DNA of 56,648 nt, from positions 1 to 56,648 of the forward strand of contig CAZXSE010000008.1 in the NCBI GenBank assembly GCA_964643325.1, written 5' to 3'. The position numbers and the translations under genes are program-made. The notes beneath the pieces are model-generated. The model made no database searches, was not told the DNA's origin, and saw only the letters and a program-made list of their open reading frames with translations. The DNA is from Fredricksoniimonas sp964643325 (GTDB taxonomy: Bacteria > Omnitrophota > Gorgyraeia > Zapsychrales > Fredricksoniimonadaceae). Shown in pieces: positions 24,904-33,561 of the stretch. The first letter of the stretch is position 1. Each line of letters begins with the position of its first letter.

Positions 24904-25421
24904 GATGCGCTCATTAATATGGTCGCAAAGCCACTTGATCCGCAGAATGTCGGCGAAAGTACAACCGTTCCCGTTGACTGCGCCGTTCGCGCCACAACCC
25001 CTGCGTATGGATTCCCGCCCGCAACACTGTTAAAACCAAACCTGACAGGAGAAGCGTCATTAGGATTATACCCCATGCATATAGCCGGAAGTGCAGACAA
25101 TCCCGTTCTTACAGCCTTTACTCTCAATCCAGGAGAAGTGGTGTTAAGCGCGTAATACTCAAAAAGGCTTCCTGTCGGCGGAGTAATGCCAAGCTGATCA
25201 AATTTTGTGCAGTCCTTAAAAGAAACGGCTGACCCTCCCATATCCACGCAACGTTGTTCGGCTGCCCGCTTGATGGCGCCAAGCATGTTCATAGCCTCGG
25301 CCGCACGAGACGCTTCGATCTGCCCCGTGATCTTGGGCAATGCCAGTGTTGCAAGAACGCCAATGATCACGATAACAATAATGATCTCAATAAGCGTAAA
25401 AGCCCCTGCTTTTCTTGACAT
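24900..25421 (-). CDS. PulG/PilA-like prepilin, second tandem copy
   Basis: A 173-residue prepilin. Leader MSRKAGA| precedes FTLIEIIIVIVIIGVLATL; position -1 is Ala (with Gly at -2) and Glu5 is present. The helix and LPKITGQIEASRAAEAM block match the two neighbours. The globular half shares KFDQLGI, YYALNTTSPGLRVKAV and GGNPYAGVV with the third copy and has Cys in RCVDMG, KDCTKF and TFCGSSG. AAGGA precedes the ATG. Immediately downstream lies a hairpin and then the 24271-24858 gene. Confidence 0.87.
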   Translation of the reverse strand: MSRKAGAFTLIEIIIVIVIIGVLATLALPKITGQIEASRAAEAMNMLGAIKRAAEQRCVDMGGSAVSFKDCTKFDQLGITPPTGSLFEYYALNTTSPGLRVKAVRTGLSALPAICMGYNPNDASPVRFGFNSVAGGNPYAGVVARTAQSTGTVVLSPTFCGSSGFATILMSAS

Positions 25422-25443
25422 AAAGATCCTTCACTCTAAAAAA

Positions 25444-25543
25444 NNNNNNNNNNNNNNNNNNNNNNNNNNNNNNNNNNNNNNNNNNNNNNNNNNNNNNNNN
25501 NNNNNNNNNNNNNNNNNNNNNNNNNNNNNNNNNNNNNNNNNNN
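25444..25543. other. Scaffold gap of 100 N, true size unknown
   Basis: A run of exactly 100 N separates the upstream region of the second prepilin copy from the interior of the first. Its flanks do not overlap, unlike the other gap. The assembly probably broke on the near-identical tandem prepilin genes; one or more extra copies could be missing here. Confidence 0.9.
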
Positions 25544-25788
25544 GTTGCGCTCATGCCAAGCTGATCGAATTTGGCGCAATTCGTAAAATCCGCCGTAGCT
25601 GCGCCGGCGAGATCCACGCACTGCTCAGCTGCTCTCTTGATAGTGCCCAGCATGGTCATGGCCTCTGCCGCGCGCGACGCCTCGATCTGACCTGTGATCT
25701 TAGGCAATGCCAGCGTTGCAAGCACGCCGATAATGACAATAACAATGATGATCTCGATCAGCGTAAAACCCTTTGACCTTTTTACCAT
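25544..25788 (-). CDS. PulG/PilA-like prepilin, first tandem copy (3' end lost in gap)
   Basis: The 81 residues visible start at the ATG at 25786-25788, preceded by GGAGGGTGTT. Leader MVKRSKG| then FTLIEIIIVIVIIGVLATL has the canonical Gly at -1 and Glu5. The sequence is almost identical to the second copy through LPKITGQIEASRAAEAM and then similar (MLGTIKRAAEQCVDLAGA, NCAKFDQLGMSA). The C-terminal part is in the N gap, so its length is unknown. It is first after the putative prepilin promoter at 25852-25879. Confidence 0.85.
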
Positions 25789-25851
25789 AACACCCTCCAT
25801 TTATTGAATTTTCCTTATTATCTTTCCGGATCGTTGAAACATTCCTCTATT

Positions 25852-25879
25852 ACTATATTGCTATCCCAAGAAAAGACAA
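25852..25879 (-). promoter_or_regulatory. Probable promoter of the tandem prepilin genes
   Basis: On the minus strand TTGTCT (25874-25879) and TATAGT (25852-25857) are 16 bases apart, in the 114-base gap between pilC and the first prepilin copy. An inverted repeat CAAGAAA/TTTCTTG (25867-25873, 25884-25890) spans the -35 and could be an operator. No terminator for pilC is seen, so read-through is also possible. Confidence 0.5.
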
Positions 25880-25902
25880 CACCTTTCTTGAAAATCACAC
25901 GA

Positions 25903-27138
25903 TCAGCCTGTAGCCAGCGAAAGAATGGGCAGGAACATGGAGATGACGATCGTCCCGATAATGCCGCCCATCACCACCAGCATGACCGGTTCGATAAGCG
26001 TGCCAAAGCGCTTCAAGAAATCCTCAACATTCTTTTTATAATAACCGGCAACATGATTGAGCATCTTTCCAAGTTCACCAGTCTCTTCTCCTACACGGAC
26101 CATCTGCACGGTCATGGGCGGAAAGAACCCGTTCTTTTCCATAGGCTCGGCCAACAAACGCCCTTCCCGGACCCCCTCACTGACCTCTTTGATAACTGCA
26201 GCACAAACCATATTATCAACGAGCCGTTCTGCGATCTCAAGCGCATAAAGAATGGGAACCCCGCTCTCGATCAGGATCGCCATCTGGGAGGTGAACTTTT
26301 CAACAACGATGACCTTAACGATGTTGCCAACAACTGGAAGTTTAAAAAGAAGCCTTTCAAACCAGAGCCGTCCTGCGCCAGCCTTAATGTGATTCTTAAA
26401 GAGAAAGAACGCGATCACGGCACCAGCCACAAACAAAAGGAACTTTTCTTTAACGACCTTGAATATCGTCAGCATAACAACCGTGATCCCCGGCAAAGCA
26501 ACCCCCATGTCCTTGAATATCCTTTCAAAGGTGGGGCCAATGAACAAAGCAAAGAAAAGGACCGCCAGGATGCAGATCGCGAACAACACGCCGGGATAGA
26601 TCAGGGCGCCCCGAACCGTTGAACGAAAGGCAGCTTCATCTTCCATATAAGAAGCAAGCTTCTCAAGGACTTTAGGCATGGTGCCTGACGCCTCGCCCAC
26701 TTCCACAAGACTGACCCAAAAAGGCGAGAATACCCTGGGATATTTTGCCAACGCGCTGCTGAACGTGTTACCCCCTTCAACCTCATGAACAATATTTTGA
26801 AGGACGCTATGAAGATCCCGGCTATCTACCTGGCTGGCAATGACGGTCAAAGACCTTAATAAAGGCACCCCTGCCTCGATCATGGTGGCAAGTTGGCGCG
26901 CAAAAGAAACATTATCATCCATGGATATGCCGGTATGCCCAAACTTCTTGTTTGCCTCAACAAGAACATCCTCATGGACCACGGGCGCCATAACACCGTC
27001 GTGCGACTCTTTCACGGACATAACAAAAAGACCTCTGCCCTGAATAAGTGCTACAGCCTGGTCCTGGTCGGACGAATCCACGATCTCGGTGATCGTTTTG
27101 GCCTCATTGTCCTTCGCAACAACAAGATACTTTGGCAT
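25903..27138 (-). CDS. Pilus assembly/type II secretion inner-membrane platform protein (PilC/GspF)
   Basis: A 411-residue T2SF-family protein that forms the inner-membrane platform on which the assembly ATPase works. It has two tandem T2SF domains (about 75-200 and 275-400), each with the motif seen as FARQLATMIEAGVPLLRSL and FTSQMAILIESGVPILYAL. Membrane helices lie near 178-200, 225-250 and 380-405. The N-terminal 60 residues are the usual soluble extension. It abuts the pilB stop, so it is the last gene of the pilus operon. Confidence 0.93.
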   Translation of the reverse strand: MPKYLVVAKDNEAKTITEIVDSSDQDQAVALIQGRGLFVMSVKESHDGVMAPVVHEDVLVEANKKFGHTGISMDDNVSFARQLATMIEAGVPLLRSLTVIASQVDSRDLHSVLQNIVHEVEGGNTFSSALAKYPRVFSPFWVSLVEVGEASGTMPKVLEKLASYMEDEAAFRSTVRGALIYPGVLFAICILAVLFFALFIGPTFERIFKDMGVALPGITVVMLTIFKVVKEKFLLFVAGAVIAFFLFKNHIKAGAGRLWFERLLFKLPVVGNIVKVIVVEKFTSQMAILIESGVPILYALEIAERLVDNMVCAAVIKEVSEGVREGRLLAEPMEKNGFFPPMTVQMVRVGEETGELGKMLNHVAGYYKKNVEDFLKRFGTLIEPVMLVVMGGIIGTIVISMFLPILSLATG

Positions 27139-28854
27139 TTATGACCCCACTGTTACGCCCAGGATCTCTTCAAGGCTCGTCAAACCTGCCTCGACCTGTT
27201 TGATCCCTGACTCAAAAAGCGTTGCCATCCCGTTCTTGCGCGCCGCGTCGCGCAGTTCCGAATAAGAGGCATTCTTACCGATCAGGCGCTTGATCGTATC
27301 ATCCACCATCAAAACCTCGGCCACTACCATGCGCCCCTTGTAACCGACATGCGCGCACTGCTCACAGCCTTTGGCGCGATAGATCAACTCCGTTGAAAGC
27401 TTGACATCGCCAAGCTCCTCGGGTTTTGGCTCATAGGCTTCCTTACAATGCGGGCAAAGTTTCCGGCCCAATCGCTGAGCGACCACCATGGTCAATGACG
27501 GCGTCAATAGATACGACGGCACGCCAATGTCCAGAAGGCGTGTGATCGCGGAAGGCGCGTCATTGGTGTGCAATGTCGAAAGCACGAAGTGCCCGGTGAG
27601 CGCGGCGCGCGCGCAGATCTGGGCGGTCTCAAGGTCCCTGACCTCGCCGACCATGATAATGTCCGGGTCCTGGCGCAGGAAAGAGCGAAGCGCCTCGGCA
27701 AAAGAAAAACCGATGTCCGGCCGCACCTGGGCCTGGTTGATGCCGTCGATACGGAACTCCACCGGGTCTTCCGCGGTCATGATATTCTTGGTCGGGTCCA
27801 TGACCTCACTCAGGCAGGAATAAAGTGTGGTCGATTTACCGCTACCCGTCGGACCGGTCACAAAGAACAGCCCGTAGGGGACCTTAAGCGCCGTACGGAT
27901 AAGATCCAACTGTCTGGCGTCAAAACCAAGAACGGACATGTCAAGCCTGATCGCGCTCCTGTCCAGGATGCGCATGACCACTTTCTCACCCCAGACCGTC
28001 GGCAAGGTGGATACACGCAGATCAACCGTGCGATCCTCGAGCTTCGCGGAAATGCGCCCGTCCTGCGGCAAACGGCGTTCGGCAATGTCGAGCTTGGCAA
28101 GGATCTTGACGCGCGAGACAATGGACTGGTGCAGGTGCTTTGCCGGCGAAGGGATCTGGTAAAGTTCGCCGTCAATCCGATAACGGACCTCGATCTTGTC
28201 CTTAAAAGGCTCGATATGGATATCACTCGCCCGCTCATCAATAGCCTGGCGTATGATCAGGTCAACGAGCTTGATGATGGGCGCCTCTTCGGCCTTCGCA
28301 ATGATCGCGTCAAGGCTGATCTCCGCGTCAGCGCTCTCGAGTACGACCGCCTTGTCCTTGCCCGCGTCATCCGCCTGCTCGACGACCTTCCCCCACATGA
28401 CCGCGTTCGCGTCGCTGCCAAGATAAAAATCCTGTATCGCCTTGACCAGGTCGGTCTTGGTCGCGATCACAAAGTTGATCTCGCAGCCGGTCATTTTCTT
28501 GATATTGTCGATCATGATCAAGTCAAAAGGATTGATGATCGCGCAGGTCAATGAATTCAGGTTGCGGCTCAGCGGTAAGGCAAAATGCTCTTTGGCATAT
28601 TCATAAGGAACAAGCTTCTCAAGCCCCTGGTCCCTTTGAGGGGACAACAACCCCGAAGCCCGGGACGCGTAAGGAATAAAGAGCTGGGTCCCCAGCGCCG
28701 CGGCAAGGGCCTCTTCATTGATGATCCCCTTCTTCAGGAGTATCTCGCCGACATGCCCTTTTTCGGTCTTCTGGGCTTCAAGGGCGTCCTGAAGCTGAGC
28801 CTCGGTGATGAGCCCCTTCTTGATAAGAATATCCCCAAGCCTGATCCTCGGCAT
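27139..28854 (-). CDS. Pilus assembly/type II secretion ATPase (PilB/GspE)
   Basis: A 571-residue hexameric ATPase that drives pilin polymerisation. The N terminus has two helical MshEN-type repeats (LGDILIKKGLITEAQLQDAL and the EILLKKGIINEEAL repeat). The core has Walker A (GPTGSGKSTTLYS), the Asp box (TAEDPVEFRI), Walker B (DPDIIMVGEVRDLET) and the His box (LSTLHTNDAPSA). The C-terminal zinc site is CPHC...CEQC. MshEN domains bind cyclic di-GMP in some relatives; whether this one does is unproven. It is followed directly by pilC. No PilT-like retraction ATPase is present in the window. Confidence 0.94.
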   Translation of the reverse strand: MPRIRLGDILIKKGLITEAQLQDALEAQKTEKGHVGEILLKKGIINEEALAAALGTQLFIPYASRASGLLSPQRDQGLEKLVPYEYAKEHFALPLSRNLNSLTCAIINPFDLIMIDNIKKMTGCEINFVIATKTDLVKAIQDFYLGSDANAVMWGKVVEQADDAGKDKAVVLESADAEISLDAIIAKAEEAPIIKLVDLIIRQAIDERASDIHIEPFKDKIEVRYRIDGELYQIPSPAKHLHQSIVSRVKILAKLDIAERRLPQDGRISAKLEDRTVDLRVSTLPTVWGEKVVMRILDRSAIRLDMSVLGFDARQLDLIRTALKVPYGLFFVTGPTGSGKSTTLYSCLSEVMDPTKNIMTAEDPVEFRIDGINQAQVRPDIGFSFAEALRSFLRQDPDIIMVGEVRDLETAQICARAALTGHFVLSTLHTNDAPSAITRLLDIGVPSYLLTPSLTMVVAQRLGRKLCPHCKEAYEPKPEELGDVKLSTELIYRAKGCEQCAHVGYKGRMVVAEVLMVDDTIKRLIGKNASYSELRDAARKNGMATLFESGIKQVEAGLTSLEEILGVTVGS

Positions 28855-28867
28855 AAACCTTTTCCTC

Positions 28868-30319
28868 TTAGTTCTTCACAGCGTCGGTGCGGTCGAGCTC
28901 CGCATCGATCACCATATCCCTTTCATGGCGCGTCGTCTCCCTGGCAGAAATGTCCAGAGGAGCCTGTCCGCTTACCGCCTCCATCCCCGCACCTGTAATG
29001 ATCTCAGGTGTGATCACGATCAGGAGCTCTCTGTCCGCCTCGTTCTTGTCTTTGGCGCGGAACAGGCTTCCGATCAAAGGAAGGTCTCCCAGAAAAGGCA
29101 ATTTTGTGGTCACATTGGCCTTTGTCGCACGCACCATCCCGGCCATGACGATCGTATCTTTGGAACGGACCTTCATTTTTACTTTGACCCCGCGGGTCTC
29201 GGGATCCTTGAACTTGACATCAGATCCCGGCAAAAGGTCTGCCGAGTCACTGGCCTGTGTGAACTTGGCATCAATGGCCATAAGGATATCGCCGGTCAAC
29301 AGATCGACCTGCGGCGTTACAGTCAGAACAACGCCTGTTTTCATGCGCTCGGCGCTATACGTTTCGTTGTTGTCTTCGTCCACGGTCCGCGTCACGCCCA
29401 CAAGTTCATCAGTTTCAATGAGCATCTGGGCAGTCTCATTATCCATGGTCATGATCCTGGGACGGGCGATCGTCTTGGAATCAGAACGCGTCATCAGGAA
29501 TTGAAGGGCTGCCTTGAACTCTGATGTCATGCCTGAAGCAGTGTAAGCGACTTCGGCATCTTCATATTTCTTGAGAATATGGTGCTCGTTGAAAGGAAAA
29601 TAATACGATCTCGTGGAAAGGCCGAACTCATAGATATTGCCAGAAAACTTGACCCCGAGCGAATCAACAACGGATTTCGAGGTGTCTATCATCTCGACCT
29701 GGATAACGACCTGGACAACCGGAACATCGAGCTTGGCCAAAGCGTTCTCGATCTTCGGAAAATTCTCCTCGATATCCATCACGACCAGGCTGTTCGTGCG
29801 GCTGTCGGTCATGATCTTCCCGTCCTTGGAAAGGGTAGCCCTCAAAACGCTTTCAATGCCGTCAGACGCTGCATCCTTGGCGCTGCCAATAGAGAATGTG
29901 GTCGCGAGTTTTGACGATGACACTGAAGCGTTCTTGAGCGGATACACCCGTGTGACAAGCTCTTTCTTATCTTCGGCAGGATTGATGATAAAGATATTGG
30001 CTTTTGGGTCATATGTGTAGGAAAGGCCGTGCGCCGTCAGGATCTTGTCGAACGCCTCCTCCAGGGGCACCTTGTCAAGCATGACCGTGATCAGCCCCGT
30101 CTTCACCTTGTCGGAAAGGATGAAATTGACACCGATCTGTTTCGAGAAGATCTTAAGGACATCCTTAAGATTGGCATCCTTCAGATCAACGGACACGGTC
30201 TTGGAATATTGCGGTAGGATGAACGGGCTCTCCGCCGCCGAAGACAGAGCGCTCCATGCGCTCGCCGGCATGAACACTCCCACAACAAAGAACAGCGTGA
30301 TATAAAGGATCTTACGCAT
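28868..30319 (-). CDS. Outer-membrane secretin (PilQ/GspD family)
   Basis: A 483-residue secretin that forms the outer-membrane channel for the pilus or pseudopilus. It has a signal peptide (about 1-28), an STN/N0-like domain (about 45-115: LKDANLKDVLKIFSKQIGVNF, then GLSYTYDPKANIFII), an N1-type domain (about 120-205, with MTDSRTNSLVVMDIEENFPKI beginning), and the secretin barrel (about 220-460: ARPRIMTMDNETAQMLI, VKVKMKVRSKDTIVMAGM, LPFLGDLPLIGSLFRAK). The C terminus (about 25 residues) is a short S-domain-like tail. It starts 12 bases after the PilP-like gene. No separate pilotin was recognised. Confidence 0.93.
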   Translation of the reverse strand: MRKILYITLFFVVGVFMPASAWSALSSAAESPFILPQYSKTVSVDLKDANLKDVLKIFSKQIGVNFILSDKVKTGLITVMLDKVPLEEAFDKILTAHGLSYTYDPKANIFIINPAEDKKELVTRVYPLKNASVSSSKLATTFSIGSAKDAASDGIESVLRATLSKDGKIMTDSRTNSLVVMDIEENFPKIENALAKLDVPVVQVVIQVEMIDTSKSVVDSLGVKFSGNIYEFGLSTRSYYFPFNEHHILKKYEDAEVAYTASGMTSEFKAALQFLMTRSDSKTIARPRIMTMDNETAQMLIETDELVGVTRTVDEDNNETYSAERMKTGVVLTVTPQVDLLTGDILMAIDAKFTQASDSADLLPGSDVKFKDPETRGVKVKMKVRSKDTIVMAGMVRATKANVTTKLPFLGDLPLIGSLFRAKDKNEADRELLIVITPEIITGAGMEAVSGQAPLDISARETTRHERDMVIDAELDRTDAVKN

Positions 30320-30331
30320 CAGCCCCCTCCA

Positions 30332-30847
30332 TTACTCATTATTGAAATAGATCACATGATCGATGTCCATATACCGAAGATCAATGCGCCCTCTGGATAT
30401 GCCGATCACTTGCGCGCCGTCCACAACATCCCCGCGGCCAACGACCTGACCGTTAATGATGGCCTCGGCAGTTTTGTCCATATACAGGATCCCGGTCACG
30501 GCCATCGCGGGAAGTTTGGGTACAGGCAATAGTGCCTCCTGAGAAGCAACAAGTTCCGGCTCAGGAAAGAGTTCTGGTTCAGGAGCCATTGGCTCCGGAA
30601 AGACAGCTGCGCTTTCCTGGATCAGAGGCTCCTGGGTCTTTATAAAAGCTTCAAAAAGTTCCGGCGCCTGGGTCTTGACATCAAATGGATCCCTGATCTC
30701 GGCGATCTGGGATTCCAGATCAACAGCGGCGTCCATAGGAACGCCATACGCAGAGCGGCCCGCAAGGACGCAAAAGGCCCCTGCCATGAGCATCATGCAG
30801 AGGCGGCTTTGCCCAAAAAAGTTATTCTTGAGGTTCTTTTTTGGCAT
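30332..30847 (-). CDS. PilP/GspC-like periplasmic linker protein
   Basis: A 171-residue protein with an N-terminal membrane or signal segment (about 17-35, MMLMAGAFCVLAG). An acidic, proline-rich linker follows (about 60-110, PEPMAPEPELFPEPELV). The compact C-terminal domain (about 110-171: VTGILYMDKTAEAIINGQVV, GRGDVVDGAQVIGI and IDHVIYF) matches the HR/PilP fold that contacts the secretin N0 domain. Its place between pilO and the secretin is the canonical pilP position. It overlaps pilO by 26 bases. Family assignment rests on position and the short domain, so it is somewhat tentative. Confidence 0.78.
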   Translation of the reverse strand: MPKKNLKNNFFGQSRLCMMLMAGAFCVLAGRSAYGVPMDAAVDLESQIAEIRDPFDVKTQAPELFEAFIKTQEPLIQESAAVFPEPMAPEPELFPEPELVASQEALLPVPKLPAMAVTGILYMDKTAEAIINGQVVGRGDVVDGAQVIGISRGRIDLRYMDIDHVIYFNNE

Positions 30848-31451
30848 TTCTCATCAGCTCAACAGACGACACATTGATCTCCAGCGCCAGCATAGGATCG
30901 CCCGCAGAAGACTGCCCTTTTGCACCCCTTGACCCTTGTTCCTTGAAAGACAATGAGTTCACCTTGACCAGATATTGAGAACTTTCAAGATCGTTAACGA
31001 ACAGCAATAGATCCTTAAAACCCCGCGCTGTGCAAACAAGATCAACGGTGACCTCATTATAAAAACCCGCCGCGCTGGAACGCGGAGGATCGAATGTGCT
31101 GATCGTAATATTGCGCCTGGTCGCCGCCTGAGTGATAAAGGAGATCATCTGCTCGTCCGGAACCCCTCCCGGTACCGCTTTCCAGAAATCGCGAGCCTCC
31201 TTAATGACCTTCTCGTACTGACGCACCGTAGCTTCTTTTCCGGAGATCTCGTCAAGTTCGGACTTGAGCTTGACATACTCCCCGATGCGCGCCTGAACAA
31301 CGAATACCATCAGGAATATCGTGGCCCCTGCGATCGCAATATTGAGCGAAAGGACCTGGTTCTCGTTGACAAAATTCCTGATATCCTTCAAAGAAAGGTT
31401 CTTGAGGGCATTGATATCGATCTTGATGTTCTTGAGATCGCTGAATTTCAT
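30822..31451 (-). CDS. PilO-like inner-membrane alignment protein
   Basis: A 209-residue protein with a short cytoplasmic N terminus, one membrane helix (about 38-58, SLNIAIAGATIFLMVFVV), a coiled coil (about 60-90) and a periplasmic ferredoxin-like domain (about 100-205, including FITQAATRRNITISTFDPP and VDLVCTARGFKDLLLFVNDL). This is PilO architecture; PilO pairs with PilN to align platform and secretin. The ATG at 31449-31451 overlaps the preceding stop as ATGA and follows GAGGAAAA. Confidence 0.85.
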   Translation of the reverse strand: MKFSDLKNIKIDINALKNLSLKDIRNFVNENQVLSLNIAIAGATIFLMVFVVQARIGEYVKLKSELDEISGKEATVRQYEKVIKEARDFWKAVPGGVPDEQMISFITQAATRRNITISTFDPPRSSAAGFYNEVTVDLVCTARGFKDLLLFVNDLESSQYLVKVNSLSFKEQGSRGAKGQSSAGDPMLALEINVSSVELMRNAKKEPQE

Positions 31452-32998
31452 TTTTCCTCGCATGCAATACTGAAGGCCTTGACCATCGTTCCTCCAAGCA
31501 CCTGCTCTGACCGAAGGCTGGTCAATTTGATGGATCTAAAAGCAGCTGCAAACATCTCATCTTTGCGCAGATCGTTGACGATCTCATTAACAAGGTCAAA
31601 CTCCTTATTGCTGTCGTTCCTGTAAACATACCCCGTCAACACAAGACTCTTACGCGTCGAAACTTTCTCATAAACAACACTCTTGCCGCTATCATTCGAC
31701 GCTGGCCTGGTATCAGCGAACCCTGCCTGAATTCCATTAAGCCACACTCCATCCCTGGCAACGATCTTGATCAGGCGCAGGATCAACGGCACGGCCCTTG
31801 CTTTCAAAGGCAAGGACCTGACGGCATCCATTTTGTTCCGCTCCGTATCGATCCTTCCCTGCAGATCTTCGAGGGCATCCTTCTCATAACCGCTAACCTG
31901 CACCGTCGCATTAGAAAGCTTCTGGCGCATGCCGTCAACAAAGATGCCACCGACAAAGAAGGCGGCGCCGACCATGGCAGCACAGGCAACGCCGACCAGT
32001 ACGGGCATCAAAAGCTGTCTGTTCCTGCGCGCCACTTCGTCTTTCTTCAGAGCAACAGGGCGGGAAGAGTTCTCGGAAAGATTAAAATCAACAACCGCCG
32101 CCACAGTTCCGGCCAGGGTCGCGCCAAAAGCATTGATACCGCCCATATCCATGCCCTCGCCGCCGCCGATCGCGCGCAACGGGTCAACAACATTCACCGT
32201 CACTCCAAGGTCATCGCTTAAGCCGCTCCAGAGGGACTGCTTGATCTCGGGCGAAATGATCAGGATCCTGCTAACATCCTCCTGGGCATATTGCCGCGCA
32301 AAGAATTCCAGGGAAATACGGACCTCGCCGAACATCTTGGCGCGCAAATGTTCCTGCGATGCCCCGGCCTCCCGCCCCAGATCGACCTTGAAATCCCGGA
32401 TGAATTTGACCTGTCCGCCGGTCGTGATGATCAACTCACCGGCATCATCGGAAGTTTGCAAGATCGCCGTGACCTGGGAAAGGTCCAGCAATCGACGGGA
32501 AACAAGCGCCCTGACCAGGCTCATGGCACTGGGTTCGCTGTAAACAACATTCAGCCCCGCCTGGGTCAGGACATTGACATATTTCTCAAGGGAATCCTTG
32601 CGCGTGCCGACGAACAAGATCCCGATCTGGCGCAGGCCGTCCTTAACAACGGTCTTGGGATAGTATGTGTAGGATATTTCCGAAATATTGAAAGGAATGT
32701 ACTTCTTGATCTCAAAGCTCACCAGGTCCTGGATCTCGCTCGTCTTGACCCACGGAATGAGGAACCAGCGGATAAAAATATCTTTCGACGGCAGGGACAA
32801 GTAAGTTTCAACAGTGGCAATGCGCTTGTTCCTGATCGTTCTCTGCAGGATATCCAGGAAGTCGGTATCCCTCAAGGCGGTTTCAAGTCCGGCTGAAAAA
32901 GGAACAAAGGCCGTTTGCGCAGGCGCCTCGTTGGCAGCCTCAACAAAAACAAAGCCTTTCTCTCCCCAGTGAATGCCCAGCCGTTTGCGCAAAACCAT
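31448..32998 (-). CDS. PilM-PilN fusion protein (GspL-like layout)
   Basis: A 516-residue protein. Residues about 1-330 are an actin-like PilM domain (LGIHWGEKGFVFVEA, YLSLPSKDIFIRWFLIPWVK, YIPFNISEISYTYYP, VYSEPSAMSLVRAL). A membrane helix at about 340-362 (LVGVACAAMVGAAFFVGGIF) is followed by a periplasmic PilN-like coiled coil and ferredoxin-like domain (about 365-516). In type IVa systems PilM and PilN are separate and PilM binds the PilN tail; here they are joined, as in GspL of type II secretion. It is followed by PilO with an ATGA overlap. Confidence 0.87.
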   Translation of the reverse strand: MVLRKRLGIHWGEKGFVFVEAANEAPAQTAFVPFSAGLETALRDTDFLDILQRTIRNKRIATVETYLSLPSKDIFIRWFLIPWVKTSEIQDLVSFEIKKYIPFNISEISYTYYPKTVVKDGLRQIGILFVGTRKDSLEKYVNVLTQAGLNVVYSEPSAMSLVRALVSRRLLDLSQVTAILQTSDDAGELIITTGGQVKFIRDFKVDLGREAGASQEHLRAKMFGEVRISLEFFARQYAQEDVSRILIISPEIKQSLWSGLSDDLGVTVNVVDPLRAIGGGEGMDMGGINAFGATLAGTVAAVVDFNLSENSSRPVALKKDEVARRNRQLLMPVLVGVACAAMVGAAFFVGGIFVDGMRQKLSNATVQVSGYEKDALEDLQGRIDTERNKMDAVRSLPLKARAVPLILRLIKIVARDGVWLNGIQAGFADTRPASNDSGKSVVYEKVSTRKSLVLTGYVYRNDSNKEFDLVNEIVNDLRKDEMFAAAFRSIKLTSLRSEQVLGGTMVKAFSIACEEK

Positions 32999-33013
32999 TA
33001 TTCTTGCCGCCTC

Positions 33014-33337
33014 TTAATAAGTGACCGTTACTTTCTTGGAATCTGTCCCGCCCGGGCCGGCATCGACCGGGTCCGTGTACGAAACGGTATATGTCTCTCC
33101 GTCGGATATCACCGAGAACGTTGCCACCGGAGGTGTTCCGTCATCCTGATACGCCCGCCAAAAAGCCCCCTCCGCAAGAACTTCCGCCTTGATGCGCTTG
33201 ATCTGTTTTTCCGTTGTCAGGGCGCGCGACACATTGCGGCTGAGCATTCCCATCACAACGATCGTCATCATCATGATCACGGCGATAACGATAACGAGGA
33301 CCATTCCTTTTTTGGACCGGCGCGATCTTTCCGTCAC
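33014..33337 (-). CDS. PilX/GspK-like minor prepilin
   Basis: A 107-residue protein with a prepilin-type N terminus: basic leader TERSRRSKKG| then MVLVIVIAVIMMMTIVVMGM. Gly is at -1, but Glu5 is replaced (Ile at +5), as in GspK/PilX-type tip subunits. After the helix, SRALTTEKQIKRIKAEVLAEGA resembles PilX. The globular part is very short (about 60 residues), ending KKVTVTY. It sits 15 bases before the PilM-PilN fusion and overlaps the zinc-ribbon gene by 4. Confidence 0.75.
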   Translation of the reverse strand: MTERSRRSKKGMVLVIVIAVIMMMTIVVMGMLSRNVSRALTTEKQIKRIKAEVLAEGAFWRAYQDDGTPPVATFSVISDGETYTVSYTDPVDAGPGGTDSKKVTVTY

Positions 33338-33561
33338 GGCGCGTTTTCCTCAAGATAGCTTTTACACAAAGAACATATCCTCGTGCGCAAAAGTTCACGC
33401 TCGACCGACACATGTCCGCAATAAGGACATTGTCGCACATATCCAGCGGTCTTTCCAGAACCAAAGCTTTTTTTCTGCAGCAGCGCCTGCCCCCAAAAGA
33501 AGAGGGCGATCGCCAGCGCGGCACATGCCCCGCCCGCCCAGGCAAGGTCAATGGCGATCAT
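33334..33561 (-). CDS. Small membrane-anchored zinc-ribbon protein, unknown function
   Basis: A 75-residue protein with one N-terminal membrane helix (about 5-25, DLAWAGGACAALAIALFFWG) and a C-terminal ribbon with cysteine pairs CPYC (about 45-48) and CSLC (about 63-66) that can hold one zinc ion. The topology should put the ribbon in the cytoplasm if the helix follows the positive-inside rule (KK after the helix). It overlaps both neighbours by 4 bases, so it is translationally coupled within the pilus operon. I know no assigned function for this layout. Confidence 0.75.
   Translation of the reverse strand: MIAIDLAWAGGACAALAIALFFWGQALLQKKSFGSGKTAGYVRQCPYCGHVSVERELLRTRICSLCKSYLEENAP

Noticed and set aside
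25867..25890. The CAAGAAA/TTTCTTG inverted repeat as a terminator of the pilus operon
   Set aside because: It lacks a following U tract and overlaps a better promoter candidate.
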